DNA from: CAXMST01 sp963790085
Lineage (GTDB): Bacteria; Actinomycetota; Thermoleophilia; Solirubrobacterales; 70-9
Assembly (NCBI GenBank): GCA_963790085.1
Contig: CAWBNH010000006.1
Coordinates: 496,001 to 560,000 of the forward strand
Direction of reading: 5' to 3'
DNA length: 64,000 nucleotides
Shown: one piece after another, positions 24,286 through 33,631 of the stretch
Layout of the letters: every line of letters starts with the position of its first letter
Position numbering within the stretch: position 1 is the stretch's first letter
Translations under genes and position numbers: made by a program
The notes under the pieces: generated by a model
The model's database searches: none
What the model was told of the DNA's origin: nothing
The model's input: the letters and a program-made list of their open reading frames with translations, nothing else

Positions 24286-25743
24286 CTAGGGGGCCTCGCC
24301 GGCCCAGCCGCGCGAGCGGTCGACGGCCTCGAGCCAACGCCGGTGCAGCTCCGCCCGCTGCGCCTCCCCCATCCGCGGCTCATAGCGAGCCGCCTCGCGC
24401 CACATCTCGCGGACCTCCCCCTGGGTCCAGAGGCCGGTCGCGATGCCCGCGAGGTAGGCGGCGCCAAGCGCAGTCGTCTCCGAGATCTCGGGAACGATCA
24501 CCGGTGCGCCGAGGACGTCGGCCTGGAACTGCATCAGCCAGCGGTTGGCGACTCCGCCGCCGTCGGCCCGCAGCGCCCGCAGCTGCTCCCCCGAGGCTCG
24601 CTCCTGCGCGGCCACCGCATCGAGCGTCTGGTAGGCGATCGACTCGAGCGCGGCCCGCACGATCTGCTCCCGCCCCGTCCCACGTGTGAGCCCGACGATC
24701 GTTCCCCGGGCGTAGGGGTCCCACCAGGGTGAGCCGAGCCCGGTCAGGGCGGGCACGAAGTAGACGTCGTCGTTGCCCTCGAGAGCGGCGGCGATCGCCT
24801 CGGTCTCGGACGCATCCGCGATCAGGCCGAGGCCGTCGCGCAGCCACTGGATCGCGGCGCCGGTAACGAACACCGCGGCCTCGAGCGCGTAGGTGACGGC
24901 GCCGTCGAGGCCCCAGGCGACGGTCGTCAGCAGGCCCTCCTCGGGCTCGGGCGGCCGCTGCCCCGTGTTGAGCAGCACGAAGCTGCCCGTCCCGTAGGTG
25001 TTCTTGGCATCGCCCGGCGTCTGGCAGGCCTGACCGAAGAGCGCCGCCTGCTGGTCGCCCGCGATCCCGGCGACCGGAACGTCGCCGCCGAAGACGCCGG
25101 TCCTGCCGAACTCGTGAGCCGAGGGCAGCGGCTCCGGAAGCGAGTCCGGCTCGACGCCGAGCAGGTCGCAGAGCTCCGGGTCCCAGCGCAGCCTGCGGAT
25201 GTCGAAGAGCATCGTCCGGGAGGCGTTCGAGTAGTCGGTCACGTGCTCGCCGGTCAGCTTGTAGGCGAGCCAGGAGTCGATCGTCCCGAAGCGGGCGCCG
25301 GCCGCACCGGTGGCGTTGCCGATCAGCCACTCGATCTTGGTGCCGGAGAAGTAGGGGTCGAGCACCAGGCCGGTTCGCTCCCTGACCAGGGCCTCGTGCC
25401 CCGCAGCCCGCAGCTCGTCGCAGCGCCCGGCCGTGCGGCGGTCCTGCCAGACGAGGGCGTTGTGGATCGGCTCGCCGCTGCGCGGGTCCCAGGCGACCAC
25501 GGTCTCGCGCTGGTTGGTGATCCCGATCGCGCGCAGATCGGCGCCGCCGATCCCGGCGTCGGCCAGCGCCCGGTGCCCGACCCGCTCCGTCACCTCCCAG
25601 ATCTCGCTCGCATCGTGCTCGACCCAGCCGGGCCGCGGGAAGTGCTGACCGAACTCCGAGTAGGCGCGGCCGACGATCTCCCCGCCCTCGTCGAAGACGA
25701 GGCAGGTGCTGCCGGTGGTGCCCTGATCGATCGCGAGGATCAT
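24286..25743 (-). CDS. glpK: Glycerol kinase
   Basis: A 485-residue FGGY-family kinase that converts glycerol and ATP to glycerol-3-phosphate. The N-terminus ILAIDQGTTGSTCLVFD (phosphate-binding DQGTTGS at residues 5-11), GWVEHDASEIW, and the glycerol-contact region NQRETVVAWD are characteristic of GlpK. The C-terminal domain has YALEAAVFVTGAAIQWLRD and LRADGGGVANRWLMQFQAD. No glpF or glpD lies next to it; instead it follows a glycosyltransferase by 15 bp. It could feed glycerol from lipid breakdown into metabolism or phospholipid synthesis. Confidence 0.95.
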   Translation of the reverse strand: MILAIDQGTTGSTCLVFDEGGEIVGRAYSEFGQHFPRPGWVEHDASEIWEVTERVGHRALADAGIGGADLRAIGITNQRETVVAWDPRSGEPIHNALVWQDRRTAGRCDELRAAGHEALVRERTGLVLDPYFSGTKIEWLIGNATGAAGARFGTIDSWLAYKLTGEHVTDYSNASRTMLFDIRRLRWDPELCDLLGVEPDSLPEPLPSAHEFGRTGVFGGDVPVAGIAGDQQAALFGQACQTPGDAKNTYGTGSFVLLNTGQRPPEPEEGLLTTVAWGLDGAVTYALEAAVFVTGAAIQWLRDGLGLIADASETEAIAAALEGNDDVYFVPALTGLGSPWWDPYARGTIVGLTRGTGREQIVRAALESIAYQTLDAVAAQERASGEQLRALRADGGGVANRWLMQFQADVLGAPVIVPEISETTALGAAYLAGIATGLWTQGEVREMWREAARYEPRMGEAQRAELHRRWLEAVDRSRGWAGEAP

Positions 25744-25758
25744 CGCCGCGGCAGCAGC

Positions 25759-26454
25759 CTATCCGTGCCGGCGCTGACGGTAGGCCGCCGCGATGTCGCG
25801 GAGCTGCCGACCGCGGTGCAGGAACCCGGCCGGGGTCCTGCCGGTGGCCCGATGCGCGAGATCGAGCTTCAGCTCGGCGACTCGGCAGCCGCTGCGGGCC
25901 GCGTCGATCGTCATCCCGACCTCCATCCCGTACCCCCTCGCGAAGGGCAGCAGCGCGCGCAGCGTCGTCGCCCGCATCGCCCGCTGGCCGGAGAGCGGCT
26001 CGAGAGCCTCGTACCCGCCCAGGGAGCGGATCGCCCAGCGCCCAAATCCCTTCGCCGCTCCCACACCTCCGCCGACCCTCTGCGAGAAGGCCGCGATCGC
26101 GAGATCGCAGTCGTTGCTCTCGACCGCCTCGATCAACGGCAGCAGCCGGCCGGCGGTCTCGCCGAGGTCCCCATCGCAGAGCAGGAAGGCGTCCATCGTC
26201 GCGGCGCCGCCGAGCGCCGCCTCGCAGGCGGCCGTCACGTTGCCGCCCTTGCCGTGGGGCCGGCCGCGGCTGACGACCTCGGCTCCGGCCCGCAGCGCGA
26301 CGTCGGCGGTCCCGTCCTCGGAGGCATCATCGGCGACGACGACCGCGATCCCGGGGCTGGCGGCCCGCAGCGCGTCGATCGTCGCTCCGATCCGATCGGC
26401 CTCGTTGCGCGCGGCAACGATCGCGATGCGCTTAGTCGCGATCGCCGCTCGCAT
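25759..26454 (-). CDS. Family 2 glycosyltransferase
   Basis: A 231-residue GT-A-fold protein. It opens with IAIVAARNEADRIGATIDAL and continues with VVVADDASEDGT and the metal/nucleotide-binding region FLLCDGDLGE (DxD equivalent as D-G-D). EPLSGQRAMRATTL is the acceptor-side loop. The sequence resembles the dolichyl-phosphate mannose synthase/GPGS-like short family. No membrane segment is evident. It lies between the aldehyde dehydrogenase and glpK in the same orientation; acceptor unknown. Confidence 0.8.
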   Translation of the reverse strand: MRAAIATKRIAIVAARNEADRIGATIDALRAASPGIAVVVADDASEDGTADVALRAGAEVVSRGRPHGKGGNVTAACEAALGGAATMDAFLLCDGDLGETAGRLLPLIEAVESNDCDLAIAAFSQRVGGGVGAAKGFGRWAIRSLGGYEALEPLSGQRAMRATTLRALLPFARGYGMEVGMTIDAARSGCRVAELKLDLAHRATGRTPAGFLHRGRQLRDIAAAYRQRRHG

Positions 26455-26541
26455 GGTCGAGGTTGAGATCGACCACGGATATCGGTGTGAGCTTCAACTT
26501 CGCGGCCCGGCTCTTGCCCGCGCGGCGTGGGATCGGGCCGA

Positions 26542-28098
26542 TCAGTCGCGCTTGCCGCGGCCCCAGAGCAGGCGGAAGGCACGGCCGAGCAGCCTGGTGA
26601 CGCTCGCGCTTTCGTAGGGAAGCATGTGCAGGTCCTTGTTGGTCGGCGCGAAGCGCGTGACCAGCAGGCTCTGTCGCTTCGTGTACTTGCGGATCCCGTC
26701 CGGCCCGTGGCGCGAGCCGACGCCGGAGTCCTTCCAGCCTCCCATCGGCAGCTCGAGCGCGACGTAGTTGAGCTGCGCGTCGTTGACGCAGACGACCCCG
26801 GATTCGAGCCGGCGGGCGATCCGCTCGCCGGTCGCCGTGTCCTTGGTCCAGACCGATGCCTGCAGGCCGTAGGGGGAGTCGTTCGCGAGCTGGATCGCCT
26901 GCTCGGCGTCGGCGACCTTCATCACCGGCAGCGTCGGCCCGAAGGTCTCCTCCGTCATGCACTCCATCTGGTGATCGACGTCGAGCAGCAGGGTCGGCTC
27001 GAAGAACTGCCCGTCGCCGGCGCCGCGCTTGCCGCCGACCACGGCACGCGCGCCCTTGGCGACGGCGTCGTTGACGTGCTCCTCGACGAGATCGGCCTGC
27101 GAGGCGGAGGTCATCGCGCCGACGTCGGTGCTCGCCGGCCCGCCGGGCACCCCGTGCCGCAGGGCGCTCATCTTCTCGGTCACCTTGGCGACGAACTCGT
27201 CGTAGACGGGCTCCTCGACGTAGACCCGCTCGACCGAGATACAGGTCTGGCCACCGTTCTGCATCGAGTAGTGGACGGCGGCGTTGGCGGCCCGCTCGAG
27301 GTTGGCGTCGGAGAGGACGATCATCGGGTCCTTGCCGCCGAGCTCCATCGCGACCGGCGTCAACGTCTCGCCGGCGCGGATCATCACCTTGCGGCCGACC
27401 TCGGTCGAGCCGGTGAACATGATGAAGTCGACGGCGTCGATCAACGCATTGCCGATCGCTGATCCCTCGCCGACGGCGACCTGGAAGACATCCTCGGGCA
27501 GGCCGCACTCGAGCAGGCCTTCGCGCATCAGCAGCGACGTCATCGGGGTCAACGTCGCCGGCTTGAGCACGACCGAGTTGCCCGCGGCGAGCGCCGGAAT
27601 GCAGTCGCCGAAGCTGTTGGTCAGCGGGTAGTTCCAGGGGCCGATCACGCCGACGACGCCGATCGGCGCGTAGCGCACGGCGAGCTTGCGGCCGAGCACG
27701 AACGGGGAGACGGAGCGGATCTTCTCGTCGGCCAGGTACTTGGGCGCGTTCTTCGCCCAGAAGCCGAAGGCCGAGGCCGCGTACGAGAGCTCGGCGAGCT
27801 GCGCGTCCTCGTACGTCTTGCCGTTCTCCTGGACGATCGTCTCGATGATCCGATCGGCGTTGTCGAGCGTCCACTTCTGCATCCGCCGCAGGATCCGGCC
27901 ACGACCGTCGAACCCGAGCGCCGCCCAGGCCGGTTGGGCGATGCGGGCACGGTCGACCATCGCGGCGACGTCCTCGGGCCCGAGCGCCGCGACGGTGGCG
28001 ATCAGCTCGCCGGTGGCGGGGTTGTGGACCTCCACCGTCTTTGCGGTCGGCTTGCCGTTCGTCGGGGCGGTCGTCTCAGTCGCTGCTGTGGGCTCCAC
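26542..28098 (-). CDS. NAD(P)-dependent aldehyde dehydrogenase
   Basis: A 518-residue aldehyde dehydrogenase. Catalytic cysteine in NGGQTCISVERV, general base glutamate in MELGGKDPMIV, the cofactor loop FTGSTEVGRKV, and GPWNYPLTNSFGDCIPALAA are all present. PMGGWKDSGVGSRHG is the C-terminal signature. The reading frame opens at 28176, but the GTG at 28098 is preceded by AGGAGG at 6-nt spacing, so I start there. It probably oxidises fatty or aromatic aldehydes to acids; the succinate-semialdehyde-like motifs do not settle the substrate. Confidence 0.9.
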   Translation of the reverse strand: MEPTAATETTAPTNGKPTAKTVEVHNPATGELIATVAALGPEDVAAMVDRARIAQPAWAALGFDGRGRILRRMQKWTLDNADRIIETIVQENGKTYEDAQLAELSYAASAFGFWAKNAPKYLADEKIRSVSPFVLGRKLAVRYAPIGVVGVIGPWNYPLTNSFGDCIPALAAGNSVVLKPATLTPMTSLLMREGLLECGLPEDVFQVAVGEGSAIGNALIDAVDFIMFTGSTEVGRKVMIRAGETLTPVAMELGGKDPMIVLSDANLERAANAAVHYSMQNGGQTCISVERVYVEEPVYDEFVAKVTEKMSALRHGVPGGPASTDVGAMTSASQADLVEEHVNDAVAKGARAVVGGKRGAGDGQFFEPTLLLDVDHQMECMTEETFGPTLPVMKVADAEQAIQLANDSPYGLQASVWTKDTATGERIARRLESGVVCVNDAQLNYVALELPMGGWKDSGVGSRHGPDGIRKYTKRQSLLVTRFAPTNKDLHMLPYESASVTRLLGRAFRLLWGRGKRD

Positions 28099-28240
28099 GC
28101 GTGCCTCCTGGTCGATTCCTCTGCTTCCGAGACTACACGCCTTCCGCCGACGCGTATGCCGCTTCCGCTGCGGCACGGGCGGCTCGACGATCAGGCCGGC
28201 CGCGCCCAGCGGCGGGCGGGACGTGCACTAGCCTTGCCGC

Positions 28241-29059
28241 GTGCCCGGAGATCGACCGACCGAGCTCGCGGGGGGCGAGCTCCGCCTCGACTTCCCGCGC
28301 GACGCCGTCGCGCGCCTGACGCTGACCAACGCCGAGAAGCGCAACCCGCTCTCACACGCCGTCCTCGACGCGATCGCCGAGACCCTGCCGAGGCTCGATC
28401 ACGGCATCGACATCCGCTGCGTCGTGATCACCGGCGAGGGCGAGGCATTCTCCGCCGGCTACGACATCGGTGGGATCCCGGACGAGAGCTTCGAGCACGA
28501 CGCCGAGGCCCTCGTTGCGCACCCGTTCACGGCAGCGATGGAGGCGATCAGCGCCCATCCCTACCCGGTCGTTGCGGCAATCAACGGGCACTGCCTCGGC
28601 GGCGGCCTCGAGCTGGCGATCCGCTGCGACCTTCGGGTCTGCGCGGCCGAGGCGAAGCTCGGGATGCCGCCCGCGCGACTCGGGCTGGTCTACGGCCACA
28701 CCGGTCTCGAGCGGTTCATCGAGACGGTCGGGGCGGCACGGACCAAGGAGCTGTTTCTCACCGGGCGCAATGTCGACGGGCCGCGCGCGGAGGAGATCGG
28801 ACTCGTCCACGAGGTGCATCCGGCGGCCGAGATCGAGCCTGCCGCGCTCGAGCTCGCCGAGGCGATCGCCTCGAACGCGCCGCTGTCGATGACCGGCAAC
28901 AAGCGCGCGATCGAGACGCTGCTCCGCTTCCCGCGGCTCAGCCCGGCCCAGGAGCGGGACCTGATCGAGCTCCGGCGCGCCTGCTTCTCGTCCCAGGACT
29001 TTCGCGAGGGCATCGCGGCCTTCGCCGAGAAGCGGGAGCCGAGATGGCAGGGTCGCTGA
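28241..29059 (+). CDS. Enoyl-CoA hydratase/isomerase family protein
   Basis: A 272-residue crotonase-fold enzyme with oxyanion-hole segments FSAGYDIGGIP and INGHCLGGGLELAIRCDLRV, and the active-site helix PPARLGLVYGHTGLERF. The last-named motif resembles methylmalonyl-CoA decarboxylase/short-chain EchA variants more than classical hydratases, so activity could be hydratase, isomerase or decarboxylase. GTG start at 28241. Its 3' end overlaps the DNA glycosylase start by 16 bp. Confidence 0.85.
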   Translation: MPGDRPTELAGGELRLDFPRDAVARLTLTNAEKRNPLSHAVLDAIAETLPRLDHGIDIRCVVITGEGEAFSAGYDIGGIPDESFEHDAEALVAHPFTAAMEAISAHPYPVVAAINGHCLGGGLELAIRCDLRVCAAEAKLGMPPARLGLVYGHTGLERFIETVGAARTKELFLTGRNVDGPRAEEIGLVHEVHPAAEIEPAALELAEAIASNAPLSMTGNKRAIETLLRFPRLSPAQERDLIELRRACFSSQDFREGIAAFAEKREPRWQGR

Positions 29060-29670
29060 GCGCCGAGGCGCTGGCGCTGGCCGAGCGCGATCCGGCGCTG
29101 GCCGAGCTGATCGACCGGATCGGCCCGAAGTCGCTCGACGAACGTCGCAGCCGAGCGGAGGATCCGTTCGCAGCGTTGGCGCGAATCATCACCGGCCAGC
29201 AGGTCTCGACGAGCGCCGCGCGGACGATCTGGGGCCGGGTCTGCGACGAGTTCGGCGGCCGGCCGCCGACGGCGCTGGAGGCGCGGGGCGGCGAGCACCG
29301 CCTGCGAGGCGCGGGGCTGAGCGGCCGCAAGGCCTCCTACATCGCCGGGCTGGGCGCCGCGGTCGCCGGCGGCGAGCTCGATCCCGAGGCTCTCGGGGAT
29401 GCCCCCGACGAGATCGTGATCGAGGAGCTGGTCAAGCTCAGGGGACTCGGGCGCTGGAGTGCCGAGATGTTCCTGATGTTCCATCTCGGTCGGGAGGATG
29501 TGTTCAGCGCCGGCGACCTCGGCCTGCGAAACGGGATCCGGATCGCACACCGACTCGAGGCGAATCCCTCTCCGGAGGAGGCGGCGGCGATCGCGGAGCG
29601 CTGGCGCCCGCAACGGACGCTGGCCGCCGTCTACCTCTGGGCCGCGGTGGCGGTCGAGCTGCCCGCCTGA
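29044..29670 (+). CDS. DNA-3-methyladenine glycosylase II (HhH-GPD, AlkA-like)
   Basis: A 208-residue HhH-GPD superfamily DNA glycosylase, removing alkylated bases. The helix-hairpin-helix reads LVKLRGLGRWSAEMFLMFHL and the catalytic aspartate follows in FSAGDLGLRNGI. ARIITGQQVSTSAARTIW is the family's N-terminal helix. It lacks the AlkA N-terminal domain and the Fe-S cluster of MutY/Nth. The frame continues far upstream, but the ATG at 29044 is the first start before conserved sequence. It overlaps the hydratase by 16 bp. Confidence 0.88.
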   Translation: MAGSLSAEALALAERDPALAELIDRIGPKSLDERRSRAEDPFAALARIITGQQVSTSAARTIWGRVCDEFGGRPPTALEARGGEHRLRGAGLSGRKASYIAGLGAAVAGGELDPEALGDAPDEIVIEELVKLRGLGRWSAEMFLMFHLGREDVFSAGDLGLRNGIRIAHRLEANPSPEEAAAIAERWRPQRTLAAVYLWAAVAVELPA

Positions 29671-29682
29671 GCCCGGCCCAAC

Positions 29683-29712
29683 TGAAACGGCCGCCCGAGG
29701 GCGGCCGTTTCA
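29683..29712. terminator. Strong bidirectional hairpin terminator
   Basis: TGAAACGGCCGCCC and GGGCGGCCGTTTCA form a perfect 14-bp stem with a 2-base loop, 13 bp after the glycosylase stop. It lies between convergent genes (glycosylase and the carboxylase alpha subunit, 120 bp further), so it can end transcription from both sides. The AAA/TTT at the stem base provides a short T tract in each direction. Confidence 0.75.
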
Positions 29713-29831
29713 AGGGTGGGGGCGGGTAAAGGGGAGCAAACACCGCCCCCGCCCGCGCAATATACCGAAACACAGTTCCTAAGTACCGATGCCGGTGACG
29801 GGTGGCCGCCGAAGGCGCGAGATCGCGGCTG

Positions 29832-31880
29832 CTATGCGTGGCCGTCGATCACCCCGAGGATCGCTCCGGACTCGACCTGGTCACCCTCCGCCACCCGCAG
29901 CTCCGTCAGCGTGCCGGCGACCGTGGCGACCAGCTCGTGCTCCATCTTCATCGCCTCGAGGACCGCGACGACGTCGCCGGCGCCGAGCTCGGCACCCTGA
30001 TCGACGGCGACTCGGATGACCTTGCCGGGCATCGGCGCGACCAGCGCACCCTCGGCCTCGGCCTCGGCGGCGGACGGATAGCGAGGGACCTCCCGGAGCG
30101 TCGAGTGGCCGAGCGGGCTGACGACGTGCCTGCCGGAATGCTCGGCCGATGCCTCGACCTCGTAGCGACGGCGGATTCCGGCGACCTCGAGGTCGACCGA
30201 GCGGCGACGCGGACCGATGTCGGTCGACCGATGCAGGATCGGATCCCGGAGCGGATCACCGTTGACGGCGATCAAGAGCCGGCCGCGGCGGGTCTCGTAG
30301 TCGACGACGAGCTCCCCGGCGACGCCGACGAAGGCCCGCCGCTGCGGTGCCGAAGGATTGTTGCGCCAGCCCGCCGGCGCGAACCCGAGCGGCCCGGCGC
30401 GGCCCGTATCGATCGCGGCGAGGGCGGCGGCGGCGGCGTGGAGCCTCTCGCCCTCCGCGTCGAGCAGCGGCTCGTCGAGGCCGTCGTGCCGCTCGAGGAA
30501 GCCGGTGTCGGTCTCGCCGCCGAGGAAGTCGGGCTCGCGGAGCACGCGGACGAGGAGATCGCGATTGGTGATGAGGCCCGTCACCTCGGCGCCGACGAGC
30601 GCGCTCGCCAGCAGGCCCGCGGCCTCGATCCGGGTCGGGGCCCAGACGATCACCTTGGCGAGCATCGGGTCGTAGTGAGGCGAGATGACCGTGCCGGGGG
30701 CGACGCCCGAGTCGACCCGCAGCGACGCCGGGCCCCCGGCCGGGTCCGCGACCGCGAACTCCGCGTATCGGCCACCCGGCGCGCAGCGATCGAACGAGAA
30801 TCCGTCGACCCTGCCGGCCTGCGGCAGGAAGCCGGCTGCGACGTCCTCCGCGTAGAGCCGCGCCTCGATCGCGTGCCCGGCCGGCTCCACCTCGTGCGCC
30901 TCGCGTGGCAGCTCGGCGCCGCTCGCGACCAGCAGCTGCAGCCGGACGAGGTCGAGCCCGGTGACCATCTCGGTGACCGGGTGCTCGACCTGGAGGCGGG
31001 TGTTCATCTCGAGGAAGAAGAACTGGCCGTCGGGCGCGAGCAGGAACTCGACGGTCCCCGCGCCGACGTAGCCGACGGCATCGGCCGCCGCGATCGCGGC
31101 CTCCCCCATCCGGTCGCGGAGGTCGAGATCGACGGCGGGCGACGGCGCCTCCTCGATCACCTTCTGGTGGCGGCGCTGGATCGAGCACTCACGCTCGCCG
31201 AGGCTGACCGTGTTTCCATGGGTGTCCGCGAGGACCTGGACCTCGACGTGCCTCGGCCGCTCCAACAGGCGCTCGAGGAAGACGCTGTCGTCGCCGAATG
31301 CGCCGGCGGCCTCGCGCCTGGCGGAATCCACGGCGTCACCGAGATCGGCCGGATCGGCGACGGTTCGCATTCCCTTGCCTCCGCCGCCGGCCGACGCCTT
31401 GACCAGCAGCGGAAAGCCGACCCGCTCCGCCTCCGCGAGTGGGTCGGCGCCGTCGATGAGCTCGGCTCCCGGTAGCACCGGGACCCCGGCCCGCTCCATC
31501 ATCTCCCGCGCCCGGACCTTCGAGCCCATCGCCTCGATCGCCGCCGGCCCGGGCCCGATCCAGACGAGCCCGGCGGCCTCGACCGCACGCGCGAAGGCGG
31601 CGTTCTCGGCGAGGAAGCCGTAGCCGGGATGGACCGCATCGGCACCCACGGCCGCGGCCGCGGCGACCACCGCATCGGCCCGCAGGTAGGACTCGGCCGC
31701 GGTGGTGCCGCCGAGCGCGACCGCCTCGTCCGCGTCGGTCACGAACGGCGCCTCGGCATCGGGCTCGGAGTAGACGGCCGCGGTGGCGATGCCCATCCCG
31801 CGACATGCGGCGAAGATGCGCCTGGCGATCTCGCCGCGGTTGGCGACGAGCAGCTTCGATATCGGTCGGGACGCGCTCAA
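29832..31880 (-). CDS. Acyl-CoA carboxylase alpha subunit (biotin carboxylase + BCCP)
   Basis: A 682-residue biotin-dependent carboxylase subunit. The N-terminal biotin carboxylase domain starts LLVANRGEIARRIF; the ATP-grasp part has KASAGGGGKGMR and FLEMNTRLQVEHPVTEM. The C-terminal 70 residues form a biotin carboxyl carrier domain with the attachment site VLEAMKMEHEL, whose lysine receives biotin. With the beta subunit 5 bp upstream in the same operon it would carboxylate an acyl-CoA (methylcrotonyl-, propionyl- or acetyl-CoA). The bio operon a few kilobases away makes the cofactor. Confidence 0.93.
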   Translation of the reverse strand: MSASRPISKLLVANRGEIARRIFAACRGMGIATAAVYSEPDAEAPFVTDADEAVALGGTTAAESYLRADAVVAAAAAVGADAVHPGYGFLAENAAFARAVEAAGLVWIGPGPAAIEAMGSKVRAREMMERAGVPVLPGAELIDGADPLAEAERVGFPLLVKASAGGGGKGMRTVADPADLGDAVDSARREAAGAFGDDSVFLERLLERPRHVEVQVLADTHGNTVSLGERECSIQRRHQKVIEEAPSPAVDLDLRDRMGEAAIAAADAVGYVGAGTVEFLLAPDGQFFFLEMNTRLQVEHPVTEMVTGLDLVRLQLLVASGAELPREAHEVEPAGHAIEARLYAEDVAAGFLPQAGRVDGFSFDRCAPGGRYAEFAVADPAGGPASLRVDSGVAPGTVISPHYDPMLAKVIVWAPTRIEAAGLLASALVGAEVTGLITNRDLLVRVLREPDFLGGETDTGFLERHDGLDEPLLDAEGERLHAAAAALAAIDTGRAGPLGFAPAGWRNNPSAPQRRAFVGVAGELVVDYETRRGRLLIAVNGDPLRDPILHRSTDIGPRRRSVDLEVAGIRRRYEVEASAEHSGRHVVSPLGHSTLREVPRYPSAAEAEAEGALVAPMPGKVIRVAVDQGAELGAGDVVAVLEAMKMEHELVATVAGTLTELRVAEGDQVESGAILGVIDGHA

Positions 31881-31885
31881 GGCGA

Positions 31886-33481
31886 CTACATCCGGAAGAC
31901 GCCGAACCGGCGTGAGCCGGCGACCTCGTTGTTGTGGCAGGCGGAGAGCGCGATCCCGAGCGCCGTCCGGCTATCGCGCGGATCGATCATCGCATCGTCC
32001 CAGAGCTCACCGGAGGAGATGAACGCGTCCGACTCCGCCTCGATCTGCTCCTCGACGGCGCTGGTCGCGGCTGCGAGCTGCTCCTCGTCGATCTCGACGC
32101 CGGCGCGGGCCGCCTTGCCCCGGGCGACGATCTCCATCACCCCGGCGAGCTGCTTGGGGCCCATCACCGCGGTCTTGTAGTTCGGCCAGGCGAAGATGAA
32201 CCGGGGCTCGAAGCTGCGGCCACACATGCCGTAGTTGCCCGCTCCGTAGGAGCCTCCCATCATCAGGGTCAGCTTCGGGACGCCGGTGTTCGCCACCGCG
32301 TTGATCATCTTCGCGCCAGCCTTGACGATGCCGCGCTGCTCGTAGTCGGTGCCGACGATGTAGCCCGAGGTGTTCTGCATGAACAGCAGCGGCGTGTCGA
32401 CCTGGTCGGCGAGCTGGATGAAGTGCGCCGCCTTCTCCGCATCCTCGTTGAAGAGCACGCCGTTGTTGGCGAGGATCGCGACCGGGTACCCATGGAGCTC
32501 GGCCCACCCGGTGACGAGCCGGCCCCCATAGCCGGGCTTGAACTCGTCGAAGCGCGAGCCGTCCACGAGGCGCGCGATCACCTCGCGCGCCTCGAACGGA
32601 ATCCGCAGATCATGCGAGGCGATCCCGAGCAACTCCTCGGCGTCGTAGAGCGGGTCGTCTCCACTCCCGCGCGGCTCCGGGCCGCGCTTGCGCCAGTTCA
32701 GATTGCGGACGATCTCGCGCCCGATCCGGCAGAGATCGACCTCGTCGTTGGCGACGAACTCGGAGACCCCGGAGACCCGCGAGTGCATCTCGGCGCCGCC
32801 GAGCGCCTCCTCCTCCGCCTCCTCCCCGGTCGCCATCTTGACCAGCGGCGGGCCGCCGAGGAAGACCAGGGCCTGCTCGCGGACCATCACGACGTAGTCC
32901 GACATCCCCGGCAGATAGGCGCCACCGGCGGTCGAGTTCCCGCAGACGAGCGCGACCGTCGGGATCCCGGCGGCCGACTTCTGGGTCAGGTTGCGGAACG
33001 TGGCCCCGCCGGGGACGAAGATCTCCTTCTGGCGGGGAAGGTCGGCGCCGCCAGACTCGACGAAGCCGATCGACGGCAGGCGATTGACGGCGGCGATCTC
33101 CTGCATCCGTAGGCTCTTGCGGAGCGTGTAGGGGTTCGAGGTGCCGCCGCGGACGGTCGGCTCGGAGGCGCCGATCATGCACTCGACGCCCTCGACGACG
33201 CCGATTCCGGCGACGTACGAGCCGCCGACCTCGTACTCCGAGCCGTAGGCGGCGAGCGGCGCCAGCTCGAGGAAGGGCGAGTCGCGGTCGAGCAGCAGCT
33301 CGATCCGCTCGCGGGGCAACATCCTGCCGCGCCGGTGATGACGAGCGATCTTCTCCTCGCCGCCGCCGAGGCGCGCCGCGGCCTGCTCGGACTCCAGCTT
33401 CTCGAGCCGGCCGAGCATCCTCTCCCGGTTCTCGGCGTACTGCGCCGAGCCCGTGTCAATGCGGGTTCTCAGGACTGGCAC
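31886..33481 (-). CDS. Acyl-CoA carboxylase beta subunit (carboxyltransferase)
   Basis: A 531-residue carboxyltransferase of the AccD/MCC-beta type. It has the duplicated crotonase-like halves, with GGARVDL-type region FVESGGADLPRQKEIF, GNSTAGGAYLPGMSDYVVMV in the first half, and MMGGSYGAGNYGMCGRSFEP in the second half. The N-terminus VLRTRIDTGSAQYAENRERM is characteristic of methylcrotonyl-type beta subunits, which supports the GTG start at 33481. The operator-like copy 3 lies immediately upstream. Acyl-CoA preference (3-methylcrotonyl-CoA versus propionyl-CoA) is not certain. Confidence 0.92.
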   Translation of the reverse strand: MPVLRTRIDTGSAQYAENRERMLGRLEKLESEQAAARLGGGEEKIARHHRRGRMLPRERIELLLDRDSPFLELAPLAAYGSEYEVGGSYVAGIGVVEGVECMIGASEPTVRGGTSNPYTLRKSLRMQEIAAVNRLPSIGFVESGGADLPRQKEIFVPGGATFRNLTQKSAAGIPTVALVCGNSTAGGAYLPGMSDYVVMVREQALVFLGGPPLVKMATGEEAEEEALGGAEMHSRVSGVSEFVANDEVDLCRIGREIVRNLNWRKRGPEPRGSGDDPLYDAEELLGIASHDLRIPFEAREVIARLVDGSRFDEFKPGYGGRLVTGWAELHGYPVAILANNGVLFNEDAEKAAHFIQLADQVDTPLLFMQNTSGYIVGTDYEQRGIVKAGAKMINAVANTGVPKLTLMMGGSYGAGNYGMCGRSFEPRFIFAWPNYKTAVMGPKQLAGVMEIVARGKAARAGVEIDEEQLAAATSAVEEQIEAESDAFISSGELWDDAMIDPRDSRTALGIALSACHNNEVAGSRRFGVFRM

Positions 33482-33482
33482 T

Positions 33483-33504
33483 GTAGGAAGTAGAACCTAC
33501 TACT
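33483..33504. promoter_or_regulatory. Operator-like motif GTAGGAAGT-N8-CTACT, copy 3
   Basis: GTAGGAAGT at 33483-33491, eight bases, CTACT at 33500-33504. Starts 2 bp upstream of the carboxylase beta GTG start (33481), so it overlaps the leader or promoter of the carboxylase operon. A tighter inverted repeat, AGTAG-AAC-CTACT, is nested inside. Confidence 0.6.
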
Positions 33505-33631
33505 CACTGCAGCGGGCGCCGGCCGGGGGACCTTGGATTCCGTGCCTGCACGCAAGCATGCGCAGGCCCGCGACCGGTGTCGCCGCGACGGCCGGCCCGA
33601 TTCGGTTCGTCGCAGATGACAACCTGTTCGC

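Noticed and set aside
27934..29670. A 578-codon frame on the plus strand ending with the DNA glycosylase
   Set aside because: Only the last 208 codons are homologous to a family; the upstream part is arginine-rich and out of frame with the aldehyde dehydrogenase and hydratase genes.
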